DNA from: Lentisphaeria bacterium
GTDB taxonomy: Bacteria > Verrucomicrobiota > Lentisphaeria > Victivallales > UBA1829
Direction of reading: 5' to 3'
Assembly: GCA_017963105.1 (NCBI GenBank)
Contig: JAGCTY010000151.1
Span: 1-46,446 of the forward strand
DNA length: 46,446 nucleotides
The notes under the pieces: generated by a model
Databases searched by the model: none
Told to the model about the DNA's origin: nothing
What the model saw: only the letters and a program-made list of their open reading frames with translations
Translations under genes and position numbers: made by a program
Shown here: positions 31,044-39,767 of the stretch, in pieces
Numbering within the stretch: the first letter of the stretch is position 1
Layout: the number at the start of each line of letters is the position of its first letter

Positions 31044-32933
31044 ATGCATGAGTTCAGAACGCATACCTGCGGAGAACTGAGAAAAAGCGACGTCGGAATC
31101 ACTGCACGCCTTTCCGGCTGGATCCACAGCGTGCGCGACCACGGCGGCATCATTTTCATCGACCTGCGCGACCACTACGGCAAGACGCAGGTGGTGGTCG
31201 ACCCGACCAAGGATTTCTATCAGGAACTCGAACGCTGGCGCGTCGAGACGGTCGTGTGCTTCACGGGCAAAGTCGTGGCCCGCACGCCCGAGACCGTGAA
31301 TCCGAAGCTCGCGACCGGCGAGATCGAACTCGTGGCCGAGGAAATGACCGTGCTGGGCGAGACCGAGCAGCTGCCGTTCCTCGTGGCGAAAGACGAGGAC
31401 GCGCCGGAATCGCTCCGCCTCAAATACCGGTTCCTGGACCTCCGCCGCGAAGGTCTCCACAACCACATCGTGATGCGCGCCAAGCTCATCGAGGCCCTGC
31501 GCCGCAAGATGTGGGACCTCGGATTCACCGAGTACCAGACCCCGATCCTGACCAGCAGCTCCCCGGAAGGCGCCCGCGACTACCTCGTGCCTAGCCGCGT
31601 CCACCCCGGCAAGTTCTACGCCCTGCCCCAGGCCCCGCAGCAGTTCAAGCAGCTGCTGATGGTCGCCGGGTTCGACCGTTATTTCCAGATCGCGCCGTGC
31701 TTCCGCGACGAAGACGCGCGTGCCGACCGCTCCCCGGGCGAGTTCTACCAGCTCGACATCGAAATGAGCTACGCCACGCAGGATGACATCTTCGCGATCC
31801 TGGAAGACCTCCTCACGGACATCTTCCCGAAGTTCACCGGCAAGCAGATCAGCCCCGCCCCGTTCCCCCGCATCCCGTTCCGCGAATCCATGGAGCGCTA
31901 CGGCACGGACAAGCCCGACCTCCGCAACCCGCTCGAAATGATCGACGTCACCGACATCTTCAAAGGCAGCGGGTTCCAGGCGTTCTCCAAGACGGTCGCC
32001 GCAGGCGGCGTCGTGAAGGCAATCAAGGTCAGCGGCATCGCGAAGGCGGACAATCCGCAGCCGCGCCGTTTCTATGACGAAATGATCGCGTTCGCGCAGG
32101 AATGCGGCGCGAAGGGCATGGCATACATCATCTGGAGCGCGGGCGAGACCAAGAGCCCGATCGTGAAGTTCCTCACCGGCAACGAACTGCCCTCCCTCGC
32201 CGAAAAGGCCGGCATCCAGGACGGCGACGTGCTGTTCTTCCTCGCCGACAAGCGCGCCCTCGTGAACTCCGTGGGCGGCAAGGTGATCGCCGAACTCGGA
32301 CGCCGTCTCGGCCTCATCGACCCGAACGTCTTCAAGTTCTGCTGGATCGTCGATTTCCCGATGTTCGAGACCGACGAGGAGACCGGCGCGCTGATTTTCT
32401 GCCACAACCCCTTCTCCATGCCGCAGGGCGGGATGAAGGCCGTCGAGACGCAGGACCCGCTGGACATCGTGGCGTACCAGTACGACATCGTGTGCAACGG
32501 CATCGAGCTCTCCTCCGGCGCGATCCGCAACCACCAGCCCGAACTCATGTACAAGCTCTTCGAGATGTGCGGATACACACGCGACGTCGTCGACGACAAG
32601 TTCGGCGGCATGATCCGCGCGTTCAAGCTCGGCGCGCCGCCGCACGGAGGTATCGCCCCCGGCGTCGACCGCATGGCCATGCTCCTCGCCGACGCCCCGA
32701 ACATCCGTGAAGTCATCGCCTTCCCGTTCAACCAGCAGGCCGAAGACCTGATGATGAACGCCCCGGCGGCCGTCGACATGAAGCAGCTGCGCGAACTCCG
32801 CGTGATCCCCGTCCCGCAGGAGCTCAAATACGAAGAGACCTTCAAGAAACTTCTGGCCGAGGCGGAACGCATCCGCGCAGCGGAAGCCGCAGCGGCGGCC
32901 ATGAACGCTTCCGCGGCTCCGGAGCAGAAGTAA
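31044..32933 (+). CDS. aspS: Aspartyl-tRNA synthetase
   Basis: The protein has 629 residues from the ATG at 31044, with ACGGAGA upstream; a longer frame would read through the tRNA. It has the bacterial-type layout. The N-terminal OB-fold anticodon domain is followed by class II motif 2 (YFQIAPCFRDEDARADRSPGEFYQLD), the inserted GAD domain (about 290-420, including QAFSKTVAAGGVVKAIKV) and motif 3 (GGIAPGVDRMAMLL). It charges tRNA-Asp, or also tRNA-Asn if the organism uses the amidation route. A short Ala/Glu tail closes it. It may be cotranscribed with tRNA-Val and the transglycosylase gene 52 bp downstream. Confidence 0.97.
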   Translation: MHEFRTHTCGELRKSDVGITARLSGWIHSVRDHGGIIFIDLRDHYGKTQVVVDPTKDFYQELERWRVETVVCFTGKVVARTPETVNPKLATGEIELVAEEMTVLGETEQLPFLVAKDEDAPESLRLKYRFLDLRREGLHNHIVMRAKLIEALRRKMWDLGFTEYQTPILTSSSPEGARDYLVPSRVHPGKFYALPQAPQQFKQLLMVAGFDRYFQIAPCFRDEDARADRSPGEFYQLDIEMSYATQDDIFAILEDLLTDIFPKFTGKQISPAPFPRIPFRESMERYGTDKPDLRNPLEMIDVTDIFKGSGFQAFSKTVAAGGVVKAIKVSGIAKADNPQPRRFYDEMIAFAQECGAKGMAYIIWSAGETKSPIVKFLTGNELPSLAEKAGIQDGDVLFFLADKRALVNSVGGKVIAELGRRLGLIDPNVFKFCWIVDFPMFETDEETGALIFCHNPFSMPQGGMKAVETQDPLDIVAYQYDIVCNGIELSSGAIRNHQPELMYKLFEMCGYTRDVVDDKFGGMIRAFKLGAPPHGGIAPGVDRMAMLLADAPNIREVIAFPFNQQAEDLMMNAPAAVDMKQLRELRVIPVPQELKYEETFKKLLAEAERIRAAEAAAAAMNASAAPEQK

Positions 32934-32985
32934 CCGCAAACCATCCTCTCCGGATCGCCCTGCCCCGCACGAACGGAGGACCGGT

Positions 32986-33669
32986 ATGCCAGGCAAACGG
33001 ACGAAACAGAACATCAAGCGGAAAACCGCCGGAAAGAAGCAGCCGAAGACGAATCCGCAGCGCAGCACGCTGCAGATTTCCGTCCATCGGACGCAGGCGG
33101 TCTTTCTGCTTCTGCTGTTCGCCGTAATCGGCATCCTGATGGGCGTCGGCGTATGGAAGGCCGGCTCCGCGATTTCCAGCTATCTGGACCGTTCATCCCG
33201 CTACGACAAGATGATCGTGGCAGCCGGACGCCGCAACGGCGTATATCCGCCGCTCCTGAAGGCGGTCATCTGGAAGGAAAGCCGGTTCGACGCCTCGGCG
33301 CGCGGCAGCAAGGGCGAGATCGGCCTGATGCAGGTCATGCCGCAGTCCGCCGTGAAGGACTGGGAAAAGGCTTTCCAGCGGCAGGTGCCGTCCGACGGCG
33401 CGCTGATGGACCCGGCGCTCAACATCGAGATCGGCTCGTGGTTCCTCGGCCGCGCGCTGGACCGCTGGAAGGACTACAACGAGGCAGAGACGCTGGCGCT
33501 CTGCGAGTACAACGCCGGCATCCAGCGGGCAGATTCGTGGAAACCGCTCCTCCACGACGGCGAGGTCATGCCCAACATCGACATCGAATCCACGCGCAAA
33601 TACGTCAAGGAAATCCTTGAACGGCGCGAAAAATATGAACATGAATGGAAATGGGAGAAACTCAAATGA
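32986..33669 (+). CDS. Membrane-anchored lytic transglycosylase (SLT family)
   Basis: A 227-residue protein with a very basic N-terminus (residues 1-34). One membrane helix follows (about 39-60, VFLLLLFAVIGILMGVGVW), then an SLT catalytic domain: Glu in VIWKESRFD, GEIGLMQVMPQSA and CEYNAGIQRA. It cleaves peptidoglycan to 1,6-anhydro products in the periplasm. The length resembles small MltE/Slt-type enzymes. It sits between aspS and the DUF3047 gene, which it overlaps by ATGA. Confidence 0.92.
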   Translation: MPGKRTKQNIKRKTAGKKQPKTNPQRSTLQISVHRTQAVFLLLLFAVIGILMGVGVWKAGSAISSYLDRSSRYDKMIVAAGRRNGVYPPLLKAVIWKESRFDASARGSKGEIGLMQVMPQSAVKDWEKAFQRQVPSDGALMDPALNIEIGSWFLGRALDRWKDYNEAETLALCEYNAGIQRADSWKPLLHDGEVMPNIDIESTRKYVKEILERREKYEHEWKWEKLK

Positions 33670-34448
33670 AAAAACATCCCCGCCTCATGAAATCCGCCGC
33701 CCTGCTCGCCGTCCTGCTCGCCCCCTGCGCCTTCCTCTCCGTCGGACTCGACGCGAAGGACAAAGCGGAGCCCGTGCGCCATTGGGACTTCCAGAGCTCG
33801 AAGCTCGACAAGGAAAACATCCCGGACGGCTGGAGCTACCGCGGCAAACCCGGCACCCCCGACGTGAAGTATGAGATCGTCGAGGACAAGGAACTGAAGC
33901 ACAAGGTCCTGCATATCACGTCCGACAAGGCCTCCGGCGTGATCATGGTCGACTGCTCCGACGTCGACCTGAAGAAATATCCCGTCATGCGCTGGCGCTG
34001 GAAAGCCGTCACGCTCCCGACCGGCGCGGATGCCACGGTCAAGTCCAAGGACGACCAGGGCATCGCCGTCTACGTCGGCTACGGCAAGCTCACGCAGAGC
34101 AGCATCTCCTACAACTGGCAGACCGAGACCCCGAAGGGGAAATCCGGCAGCTCCACCTACAACTGGGTCGTCGACGTCGACTGGTTCACCCTGCGCGACA
34201 AGAACGACAAGATGGACACCTGGTTCGAAGAGGAAGTCAACGTCTACGACGACATGATGAAGATATTCAAGAAGATCCCGTCCGGCTGGGCGCTCAGCAT
34301 CTCCTCGAACAGCCAGTACACCGCCTCGAAAGCCGATGTCTATCTGGACTACATCGAGTTCGTCGACAAGAAGACCGCCGAGGCGAAGAAAGACGAAAAG
34401 AAGGACGAGAAGAAAGACGAAAAGAAGGACGAGAAGAAGGACAAGTAA
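33666..34448 (+). CDS. Exported DUF3047 protein with KKDE repeat tail
   Basis: A 260-residue protein. A signal peptide is followed by a mature part starting near KDKAEPVRHWDFQSSKLDKENIPDGW. VMRWRWKAVTLPTGAD, DDQGIAVYVGYG and ADVYLDYIEFV are the hallmarks of DUF3047, a beta-sandwich family of unknown function. The last 25 residues repeat KKDE five times, giving a highly charged tail. The ATG overlaps the transglycosylase stop, suggesting joint action at the cell envelope. The family function is unknown. Confidence 0.82.
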   Translation: MKKHPRLMKSAALLAVLLAPCAFLSVGLDAKDKAEPVRHWDFQSSKLDKENIPDGWSYRGKPGTPDVKYEIVEDKELKHKVLHITSDKASGVIMVDCSDVDLKKYPVMRWRWKAVTLPTGADATVKSKDDQGIAVYVGYGKLTQSSISYNWQTETPKGKSGSSTYNWVVDVDWFTLRDKNDKMDTWFEEEVNVYDDMMKIFKKIPSGWALSISSNSQYTASKADVYLDYIEFVDKKTAEAKKDEKKDEKKDEKKDEKKDK

Positions 34449-34485
34449 TCCGCCTTTTTTTCTGTTTCGATCAACTTTTCCCGGG

Positions 34486-34518
34486 CCGATGGATCCTGCA
34501 TCCGTCGGTCCTTTTTTT
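34486..34518 (+). terminator. Terminator of the aspS-transglycosylase-DUF3047 unit
   Basis: CCGATGGAT pairs with ATCCGTCGG (one mismatch) and is followed by TCC and seven T. Confidence 0.75.
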
Positions 34519-34595
34519 CACATGGCGGCGCGTCCTGCGACCGCTCGATGCGGACGGCCCGGATATTGCCGCCGCCAAGCTTGATTTGAATACAG

Positions 34596-34634
34596 AAAAG
34601 CCATGCCGGACGTTTTCGAGGCGTCCGGCATGGC
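34596..34634 (-). terminator. Terminator of the GH115 gene
   Basis: A perfect 13-bp stem (34600-34612 with 34622-34634) is followed on the minus strand by TTTTCTG. It starts 31 bp past the GH115 stop. Confidence 0.88.
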
Positions 34635-34665
34635 GGAAGGTTCAGCTTAATTCAGCGGGAAGCGG

Positions 34666-37611
34666 TTATTTCGTCTTCACCGGGGTGCTGAATTTCGGTC
34701 CGAAGTAGGTCTGCGGGAGATTGCCCTTGGAAATGACGATCTTCTCGACGACGACGGCCGGATCGACCATGTAGACCTTGAGGGTGTGCGTGCCGACTTT
34801 CTCGACGTCGAGCTGCGTGCGCATCCTGCGGATGTTTTCCTTCACGTTCTGGTCCCAGTTGTTGCCGCCGGACTCGAAGGTCTGCCGGTAGGAACCGCGC
34901 TGGACGTTCCCGTAGGCGTCGATCACGTTCGGCTTGGCGTCGTCGATGCCGACCGCCACGCGGAGGCCGCGGTCCGGAACGAAGTTCAGGGTCGGGGACG
35001 TGTAGAGCGTGATGTCGTACTTGCCGGGCTCGGAGATGTAGATCGGGTACTCCATGCTCGGCGCCTTGGTGTAGTCGGTGACGCTGTCGGCGGTGACGGG
35101 GAAGATGCACATTCCGCCTTCCGCGCGGCCGTAGTCCGGGATGAGCTTCCAGGTCACATCGCCGACGGCGTTGACCTTCGCAGGTTTGTTCGCGGGGATG
35201 GAGATCGGGCCGGCGAGCGCGCCCCAGACGGTCTTTTCGCCCTTGGCGGACTTCGGGGCGTCGGCCTTGACGGCGGCGACGCGGATCTTCGCGGTGCCGT
35301 TCGGGCCGGTGACTTCGATGTAGCCGGCGTTCGTGCCGTTCTGCGCCTTCGCCCAGTCGATCTCGACGTTCACGGGGACGTCGATCACGGAGGCGACGTC
35401 TTCCTTCACGTCGGCCTTGATCCACGGTTCGGTGGTTTTGACCGTGAACTTGGCGTCCTTCGAGCCGCGGCGGAAGACCTCGAAGACGTGCTTGACGGGG
35501 TTCCAGCTGTCGAACACGGGGAGCATGAGCTCATCCTGCGCGGCGGGCCAGGCGTTTTCGTTGTTCTCGACCGCCACGCCGATCTCGGAGACGTCCGGGA
35601 CGTTGAGCTCGGTGAGACGCGGCATCTGGTTGCTGTTCGGGGTATCCCAGCCGTTCTGGGAGGTGCCGATGTGCGGCTGGTCCATCATGTGGATCCACTT
35701 GCCGCCGGCGATCTCGTTGTTGTAGACGTCGCCGAGCTTCTTGTCGTCTTCGAAGAGCTGGCGGGCGAAGTGCGCGAACTCGTTGGCGGAGGCGCGGCCC
35801 TGGCGGGCGTAGAGACGGTTCTTGCCGGCGCAGATCTGGAGTTCGGCGACCTGCGCGGAGGCTTTCACCGGGTGGTAGACGAGCTCGAAGTAAGCGTCCT
35901 GGTATTCCTTCGGCATTTTCGCCTTGAGCGCCTCGGCGCGTTCGACGAGCTTCAGCCAGGCTTCCACGACGCCGTCGGCCTCGCGGTCGTTGGCCACGCT
36001 GAACGTGTTGGCATCGAGGATTTCGGGCTTGCGCCAGGCATTGTATTTCGCGTACTTGGACACGATGTCGGCGATCTCTTCGGCGTATTCGTCGCCGAAC
36101 TGTTCCGTCGCCCAGTTCACCATGTATTCGCCGATCTTGTCCTCCGTGATGGCGTCCGGATCATACGCGAACTTCAGCACGAAGTCGATCGGGATCTCCA
36201 TCGGCTTCAGGTCGCCGGTGTTCAGAATCCACAGTTTGTCCGCGCCCCAGCGGTAGGTCAGGTTCAGCTGTTCCCAGAGTTTCGGAACCGGGCTGACGTT
36301 CAGCCAGCGGTAGCTGTGCGGGCCGCCGACGTAGTCGACGTGGTAGTACATGCCCGCGCCGCCGGAACGCTTGCGCTCTTCCGGGGTGGGCAGACGGCGC
36401 ACGTTGCCCCAGTTGTCGTCGCACCAGAGGATGATGACGTCGTCGGGCACGCGCATGCCGCTGTCGTAGTAGTCCTGGACTTCCTTGTAGATCGCCCACA
36501 TCTGCGGGACTTCGGAAGCGGGCTTGCCGTACGCCTCTTCGATCAGCGTGCGCTGGTCTTTGATGACGTCGGTCAGGATCTTGATGTTGTCTTCCATTTT
36601 GGAGCCGCGGCCGCCCATAGGCTCGTCGCCGTCGCCGCGCATACCGATGGTCACCAGGTTGTCGTACTTGGCGTTGCGCGTGATGCCCTCTTTCCAGAAG
36701 GAATAAAGGTTATCCTTGTTCGTATTGTAGTTCCATGCGCCGAGGCGGTTGCCGCGGTTGCGCTTCGTCCATTCCTCCTGGTTGCGCATCATGGGTTCGT
36801 GATGGCTGGTGCCCATCACGATGCCGTATTCGTCGGCCAGGCGCGGATTCTCCGGGTCGTCCTCGTTGAACGCCTTGCCCCACATCGCGGGCCACATGTA
36901 GTTGCCCTTGAGGCGCAGGATCAGTTCGAACATGTGGACGTACATCTTGGAGTTGATGCCGCCGAACTTCGCGCGGGACCACGGACCGAACGCCGGTTCC
37001 TCGTCGTTGATGAAGATGCCGCGGTATTTCACCTTCGGCGGCCCCTGCAGGAACGTGCCGGGGACGATGAAGAGGGAGTCGTGCTTCTTCGCCGGGACAT
37101 CGGCCCACCAGTACCACGGGGAGACGCCGATCTTCTCGGAGATGTCGTAGATGCCGAAGATGGTGCCGCGCTTGTCGCTGCCCGCGACCACCAGGCTGCC
37201 GTCGACGGTCTGGATCAGGAACGATTCCCACTGTCCCTTGATCTTCGACACGTCGATCTTCTTCGCGGCGACCAGGCCGTCGATGAGCTTGCTCTTGCCG
37301 ATCGTGCCGACCACGACGGAACCGGCTTCGATCTTGTCGGTCGTGACGACTTCCGACGCCTTGCCGGTGACTTTTCCGACGTCGTCGCCGAGGTCCTTCG
37401 CGGCGCGGATCACGCCCGCCCAGTCGGAGGAATCGACCAGGATCTTTGCGGATGCGCCGTCCTTCGCGAGCTGGAACGCGCCGGGCGCGCTGTCGAACAT
37501 CACGTAGGGGACGGCGGCCGCGTTCATCTGCGACGGCTGCTGCGCGGAGACATCCCGTGCGGCGGCAAGCGCGAGAACGCAGCATGCGGAGAGAATGAGT
37601 TTTTTCAGCAT
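34666..37611 (-). CDS. Secreted GH115 xylan alpha-1,2-glucuronidase
   Basis: The protein has 981 residues from the ATG at 37611 (GAGGAAA upstream); earlier in-frame ATGs lack a site. A signal peptide ends near RDVSAQQ. The N-terminal domain (GSVVVGTIGKSKLIDGL, SDKRGTIFGIYDISEKIGVSPWYWWADVP) and the barrel (YRGIFINDEEPAFGPWSRAKFG, LKGNYMWPAMWGKAF, GTSHHEPMMRNQEEW) are typical of GH115. So is IILWCDDNWGNVRRLPTPEERKRSGGAGMYYHVDYVGGPHSYRW, split here only as motif positions near 365-405. Family enzymes remove (4-O-methyl-)glucuronic acid from xylan. The C-terminal 180 residues are beta-rich carbohydrate-binding-like. It is divergent from the intact GH29 gene. Confidence 0.95.
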   Translation of the reverse strand: MLKKLILSACCVLALAAARDVSAQQPSQMNAAAVPYVMFDSAPGAFQLAKDGASAKILVDSSDWAGVIRAAKDLGDDVGKVTGKASEVVTTDKIEAGSVVVGTIGKSKLIDGLVAAKKIDVSKIKGQWESFLIQTVDGSLVVAGSDKRGTIFGIYDISEKIGVSPWYWWADVPAKKHDSLFIVPGTFLQGPPKVKYRGIFINDEEPAFGPWSRAKFGGINSKMYVHMFELILRLKGNYMWPAMWGKAFNEDDPENPRLADEYGIVMGTSHHEPMMRNQEEWTKRNRGNRLGAWNYNTNKDNLYSFWKEGITRNAKYDNLVTIGMRGDGDEPMGGRGSKMEDNIKILTDVIKDQRTLIEEAYGKPASEVPQMWAIYKEVQDYYDSGMRVPDDVIILWCDDNWGNVRRLPTPEERKRSGGAGMYYHVDYVGGPHSYRWLNVSPVPKLWEQLNLTYRWGADKLWILNTGDLKPMEIPIDFVLKFAYDPDAITEDKIGEYMVNWATEQFGDEYAEEIADIVSKYAKYNAWRKPEILDANTFSVANDREADGVVEAWLKLVERAEALKAKMPKEYQDAYFELVYHPVKASAQVAELQICAGKNRLYARQGRASANEFAHFARQLFEDDKKLGDVYNNEIAGGKWIHMMDQPHIGTSQNGWDTPNSNQMPRLTELNVPDVSEIGVAVENNENAWPAAQDELMLPVFDSWNPVKHVFEVFRRGSKDAKFTVKTTEPWIKADVKEDVASVIDVPVNVEIDWAKAQNGTNAGYIEVTGPNGTAKIRVAAVKADAPKSAKGEKTVWGALAGPISIPANKPAKVNAVGDVTWKLIPDYGRAEGGMCIFPVTADSVTDYTKAPSMEYPIYISEPGKYDITLYTSPTLNFVPDRGLRVAVGIDDAKPNVIDAYGNVQRGSYRQTFESGGNNWDQNVKENIRRMRTQLDVEKVGTHTLKVYMVDPAVVVEKIVISKGNLPQTYFGPKFSTPVKTK

Positions 37612-37675
37612 GTTGGTTTTCCTCATGTTGATGTTAAAAAAGATGAACGGAACATTTGTCTTATTCAATAAACAT

Positions 37676-37703
37676 ACTATAACCCCGGAATGCCTTTTTT
37701 CAA
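37676..37703 (-). promoter_or_regulatory. GH115 promoter
   Basis: On the minus strand, TTGAAA (37698-37703) and TATAGT (37676-37681) are spaced by 16 bp. The core TTGAAAAAAGGCA is the same as in the broken GH29 gene's promoter. Confidence 0.7.
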
Positions 37704-37788
37704 ACGTATTCTTTCATCCGGCCGCCTTTTTTTCGATATTTCCCGCGTGGTCCCGCCGCACACGCCGCACCCGGCACGTTTCTTTTTC

Positions 37789-37806
37789 ACGTTAAGTTTA
37801 CGTTAA
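37789..37806 (+). promoter_or_regulatory. Two ACGTTAA direct repeats, 11 bp apart
   Basis: ACGTTAA at 37789-37795 and 37800-37806 lie 16 bp upstream of the GH29 -35 box, a typical activator position. The related cluster at 30735-30785 lies before the GH29 pseudogene. Confidence 0.55.
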
Positions 37807-37821
37807 AACCCGTTATGCCGC

Positions 37822-37849
37822 TTGAAAATGTCATTCGCGCGGATATATT
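37822..37849 (+). promoter_or_regulatory. Promoter of the intact GH29 gene
   Basis: TTGAAA (37822-37827) and TATATT (37844-37849) are spaced by 16 bp. Confidence 0.7.
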
Positions 37850-37915
37850 ATCGAAAGTTTAGCTTCTGAACAACCGAACAATCCCCCATCCCCCCCCATC
37901 GAAAGGAGTCATCGT

Positions 37916-39496
37916 ATGAAATGCACGTTCAAACCGGCCGCGCTCCTCTTTGTCGCCGCCGCAATGTCCGCCATCCCGTCCTGCGCGACGGAAGAACCGG
38001 TCGAACCGCCGTTCGCCCCCACGCTCGAATCGCTCGAAGCCCACTTTCAGACGCCGGAATGGTATAAGGACGCCAAATTCGGCATTTTCGCACACTGGGG
38101 CCCGCAGTGCGAACCGGAATCGGGCGACTGGTATGCCCGAAACATGTATATCCCGAACGAATGGCAGTTCAGACGCCATCTGGAGAAGTACGGCGACCAG
38201 AAGGAGATCGGATTCAAGGATATCATCCACATGTGGAAGGCCGAGAAGTGGGACCCGGAGGACCTCGCGAAACTCTTCAGCGGCATGGGCGCGAAATACG
38301 TCGTCTCGCTCGCGAACCATCATGACAACTTCGACATGTGGGACAGCAAATACCAGGAATGGAACTCCGTCCGCCTCGGTCCGAAACGCGACATCGCGAA
38401 GGAATGGAAGAAGGCCGTGCAGGGCGCCGGGATGCACTGGGGCGCCAGCGTCCACGCCTCGCACGCCTGGTGCTGGTACGAACCCTCGCGCAACTACGAC
38501 GGCCTGCTGAAGAAGGAGGACGGCGCGGGTACCTGGTGGGGCGAAATGGGCCTCGATCCGCAGGAACTTTACGCGCAGAACCACGAGGCGTCCCCGGACA
38601 ACCGGCACTGGGACTGGGACCCGAACCGCGTCGTGCCGCCCTCGCAGGAGTACCGCGACAAGTTCATGAAGCGCCATAAACAGCTCATCGACGAGTACGA
38701 GCCCGAAATCCTCTACTATGACGACACCGTGATGCCGTTCTACCCCACGTTCAACGACGGCGTCGAGCTCACGGCCTACTACTACAACACCATGTTCGTC
38801 AAGCATCACGGCAAACAGGAAGTCGTGGCATGCGGCAAGGTCCTGAACGAAGAACAGCGCAAGGCGATGGTCTGGGACGTCGAACGCGGCGTGCCCGGCC
38901 AGATGGTCACCCCCTACTGGCAGACGGACACCTGCATCGGCTCCTGGCATTACGACCGCGGCATATACGACCGCGGCGACTACAAGTCCGCCGCCACCGT
39001 CATCCAGATGCTCATCGACATCGTCAGCAAGGGCGGAAACCTGCTCCTCAGCGTGCCCATCCGCGCCGATGGCACCGTCGACGAGAAGGAACGTGTGACC
39101 TGCGCCGGCATCGGCGACTGGATGAAGATCAACGGCGAGGGCATCTACGGCACGCGCACCTGGAAGAAGTTCGGTTCCGGCCCGCAGGCGAACGGCCCCG
39201 GCGAACGCCTCAACGCGCAGGGATTCAACGAAGGACGCGGCAGACGCGCCACCGCCGAAGACCTCCGCTACACCACGAAGGACGGCAACCTCTACGTCTT
39301 CACGCTCGTCGTCCCGCGCCCCGGCGCGAAGATCAACGTCCCGGACCTCGATGCCAAGGTCAAAAAAGTCTCGCTCCTCGGTTCCGACAAGGCTGTGACG
39401 TGGACGAACGACGGGGCAACGCTCACGATTGATGCGCCAGAGAGAAACCCGGACCTGAAGATCGCACTCTGCTTCAAGGTCGAATTCGAGAAGTAA
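37916..39496 (+). CDS. GH29 alpha-L-fucosidase, lipoprotein
   Basis: A 526-residue enzyme. A signal peptide with lipobox-like AIPSC (Cys22) indicates lipid anchoring. GH29 features are EWYKDAKFGIFAHWGPQCEP, SLANHHDNFDMWDSKYQEWNS and EILYYDDTVMPFYP, which probably contains the Asp nucleophile. The segment YDRGDYKSAATVIQMLIDIVSKGGN is intact, unlike in the paralogue. The C-terminal beta-sandwich ends in ALCFKVEFEK. It releases alpha-L-fucose, perhaps from xyloglucan or host glycans. AAAGGAG precedes the ATG, and it has its own promoter and terminator. Confidence 0.93.
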   Translation: MKCTFKPAALLFVAAAMSAIPSCATEEPVEPPFAPTLESLEAHFQTPEWYKDAKFGIFAHWGPQCEPESGDWYARNMYIPNEWQFRRHLEKYGDQKEIGFKDIIHMWKAEKWDPEDLAKLFSGMGAKYVVSLANHHDNFDMWDSKYQEWNSVRLGPKRDIAKEWKKAVQGAGMHWGASVHASHAWCWYEPSRNYDGLLKKEDGAGTWWGEMGLDPQELYAQNHEASPDNRHWDWDPNRVVPPSQEYRDKFMKRHKQLIDEYEPEILYYDDTVMPFYPTFNDGVELTAYYYNTMFVKHHGKQEVVACGKVLNEEQRKAMVWDVERGVPGQMVTPYWQTDTCIGSWHYDRGIYDRGDYKSAATVIQMLIDIVSKGGNLLLSVPIRADGTVDEKERVTCAGIGDWMKINGEGIYGTRTWKKFGSGPQANGPGERLNAQGFNEGRGRRATAEDLRYTTKDGNLYVFTLVVPRPGAKINVPDLDAKVKKVSLLGSDKAVTWTNDGATLTIDAPERNPDLKIALCFKVEFEK

Positions 39497-39527
39497 CCAG
39501 CCTGAAAACGCCACAAGGCAAATCCAG

Positions 39528-39563
39528 GGCATACCGGCCTCCGCACTCCGGTATGCCTTTTTT
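39528..39563 (+). terminator. Terminator of the GH29 gene
   Basis: GGCATACCGG pairs perfectly with CCGGTATGCC and is followed by six T. Confidence 0.92.
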
Positions 39564-39622
39564 CATCCCTCCGCGTCGGAGTGGCCATGGCCATCTTTTC
39601 CGGAAAAATAACCGAAAAAAGG

Positions 39623-39650
39623 TTGCAACTGGCGAATGCGGGCTTATATT
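39623..39650 (+). promoter_or_regulatory. GH3 promoter
   Basis: TTGCAA (39623-39628) and TATATT (39645-39650) are spaced by 16 bp. Transcription would start about 110 nt before the ATG. Confidence 0.65.
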
Positions 39651-39767
39651 ATCCTGAAACGCATTCGCACCCGGGCGCGGATGCGGTGCTTTCTTCCAGT
39701 TCCAACCATCACAAAACGGACCGGGCGCACGGCTTGTCCCGTCCGACCATGCAATCAGGAGACATCC

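Larger units (their letters stand above)
37612..37915. other. Divergent control region between GH115 and GH29
   Basis: It holds the GH115 promoter, the GH29 promoter and the ACGTTAA direct repeats between them. No gene is seen. Confidence 0.65.
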
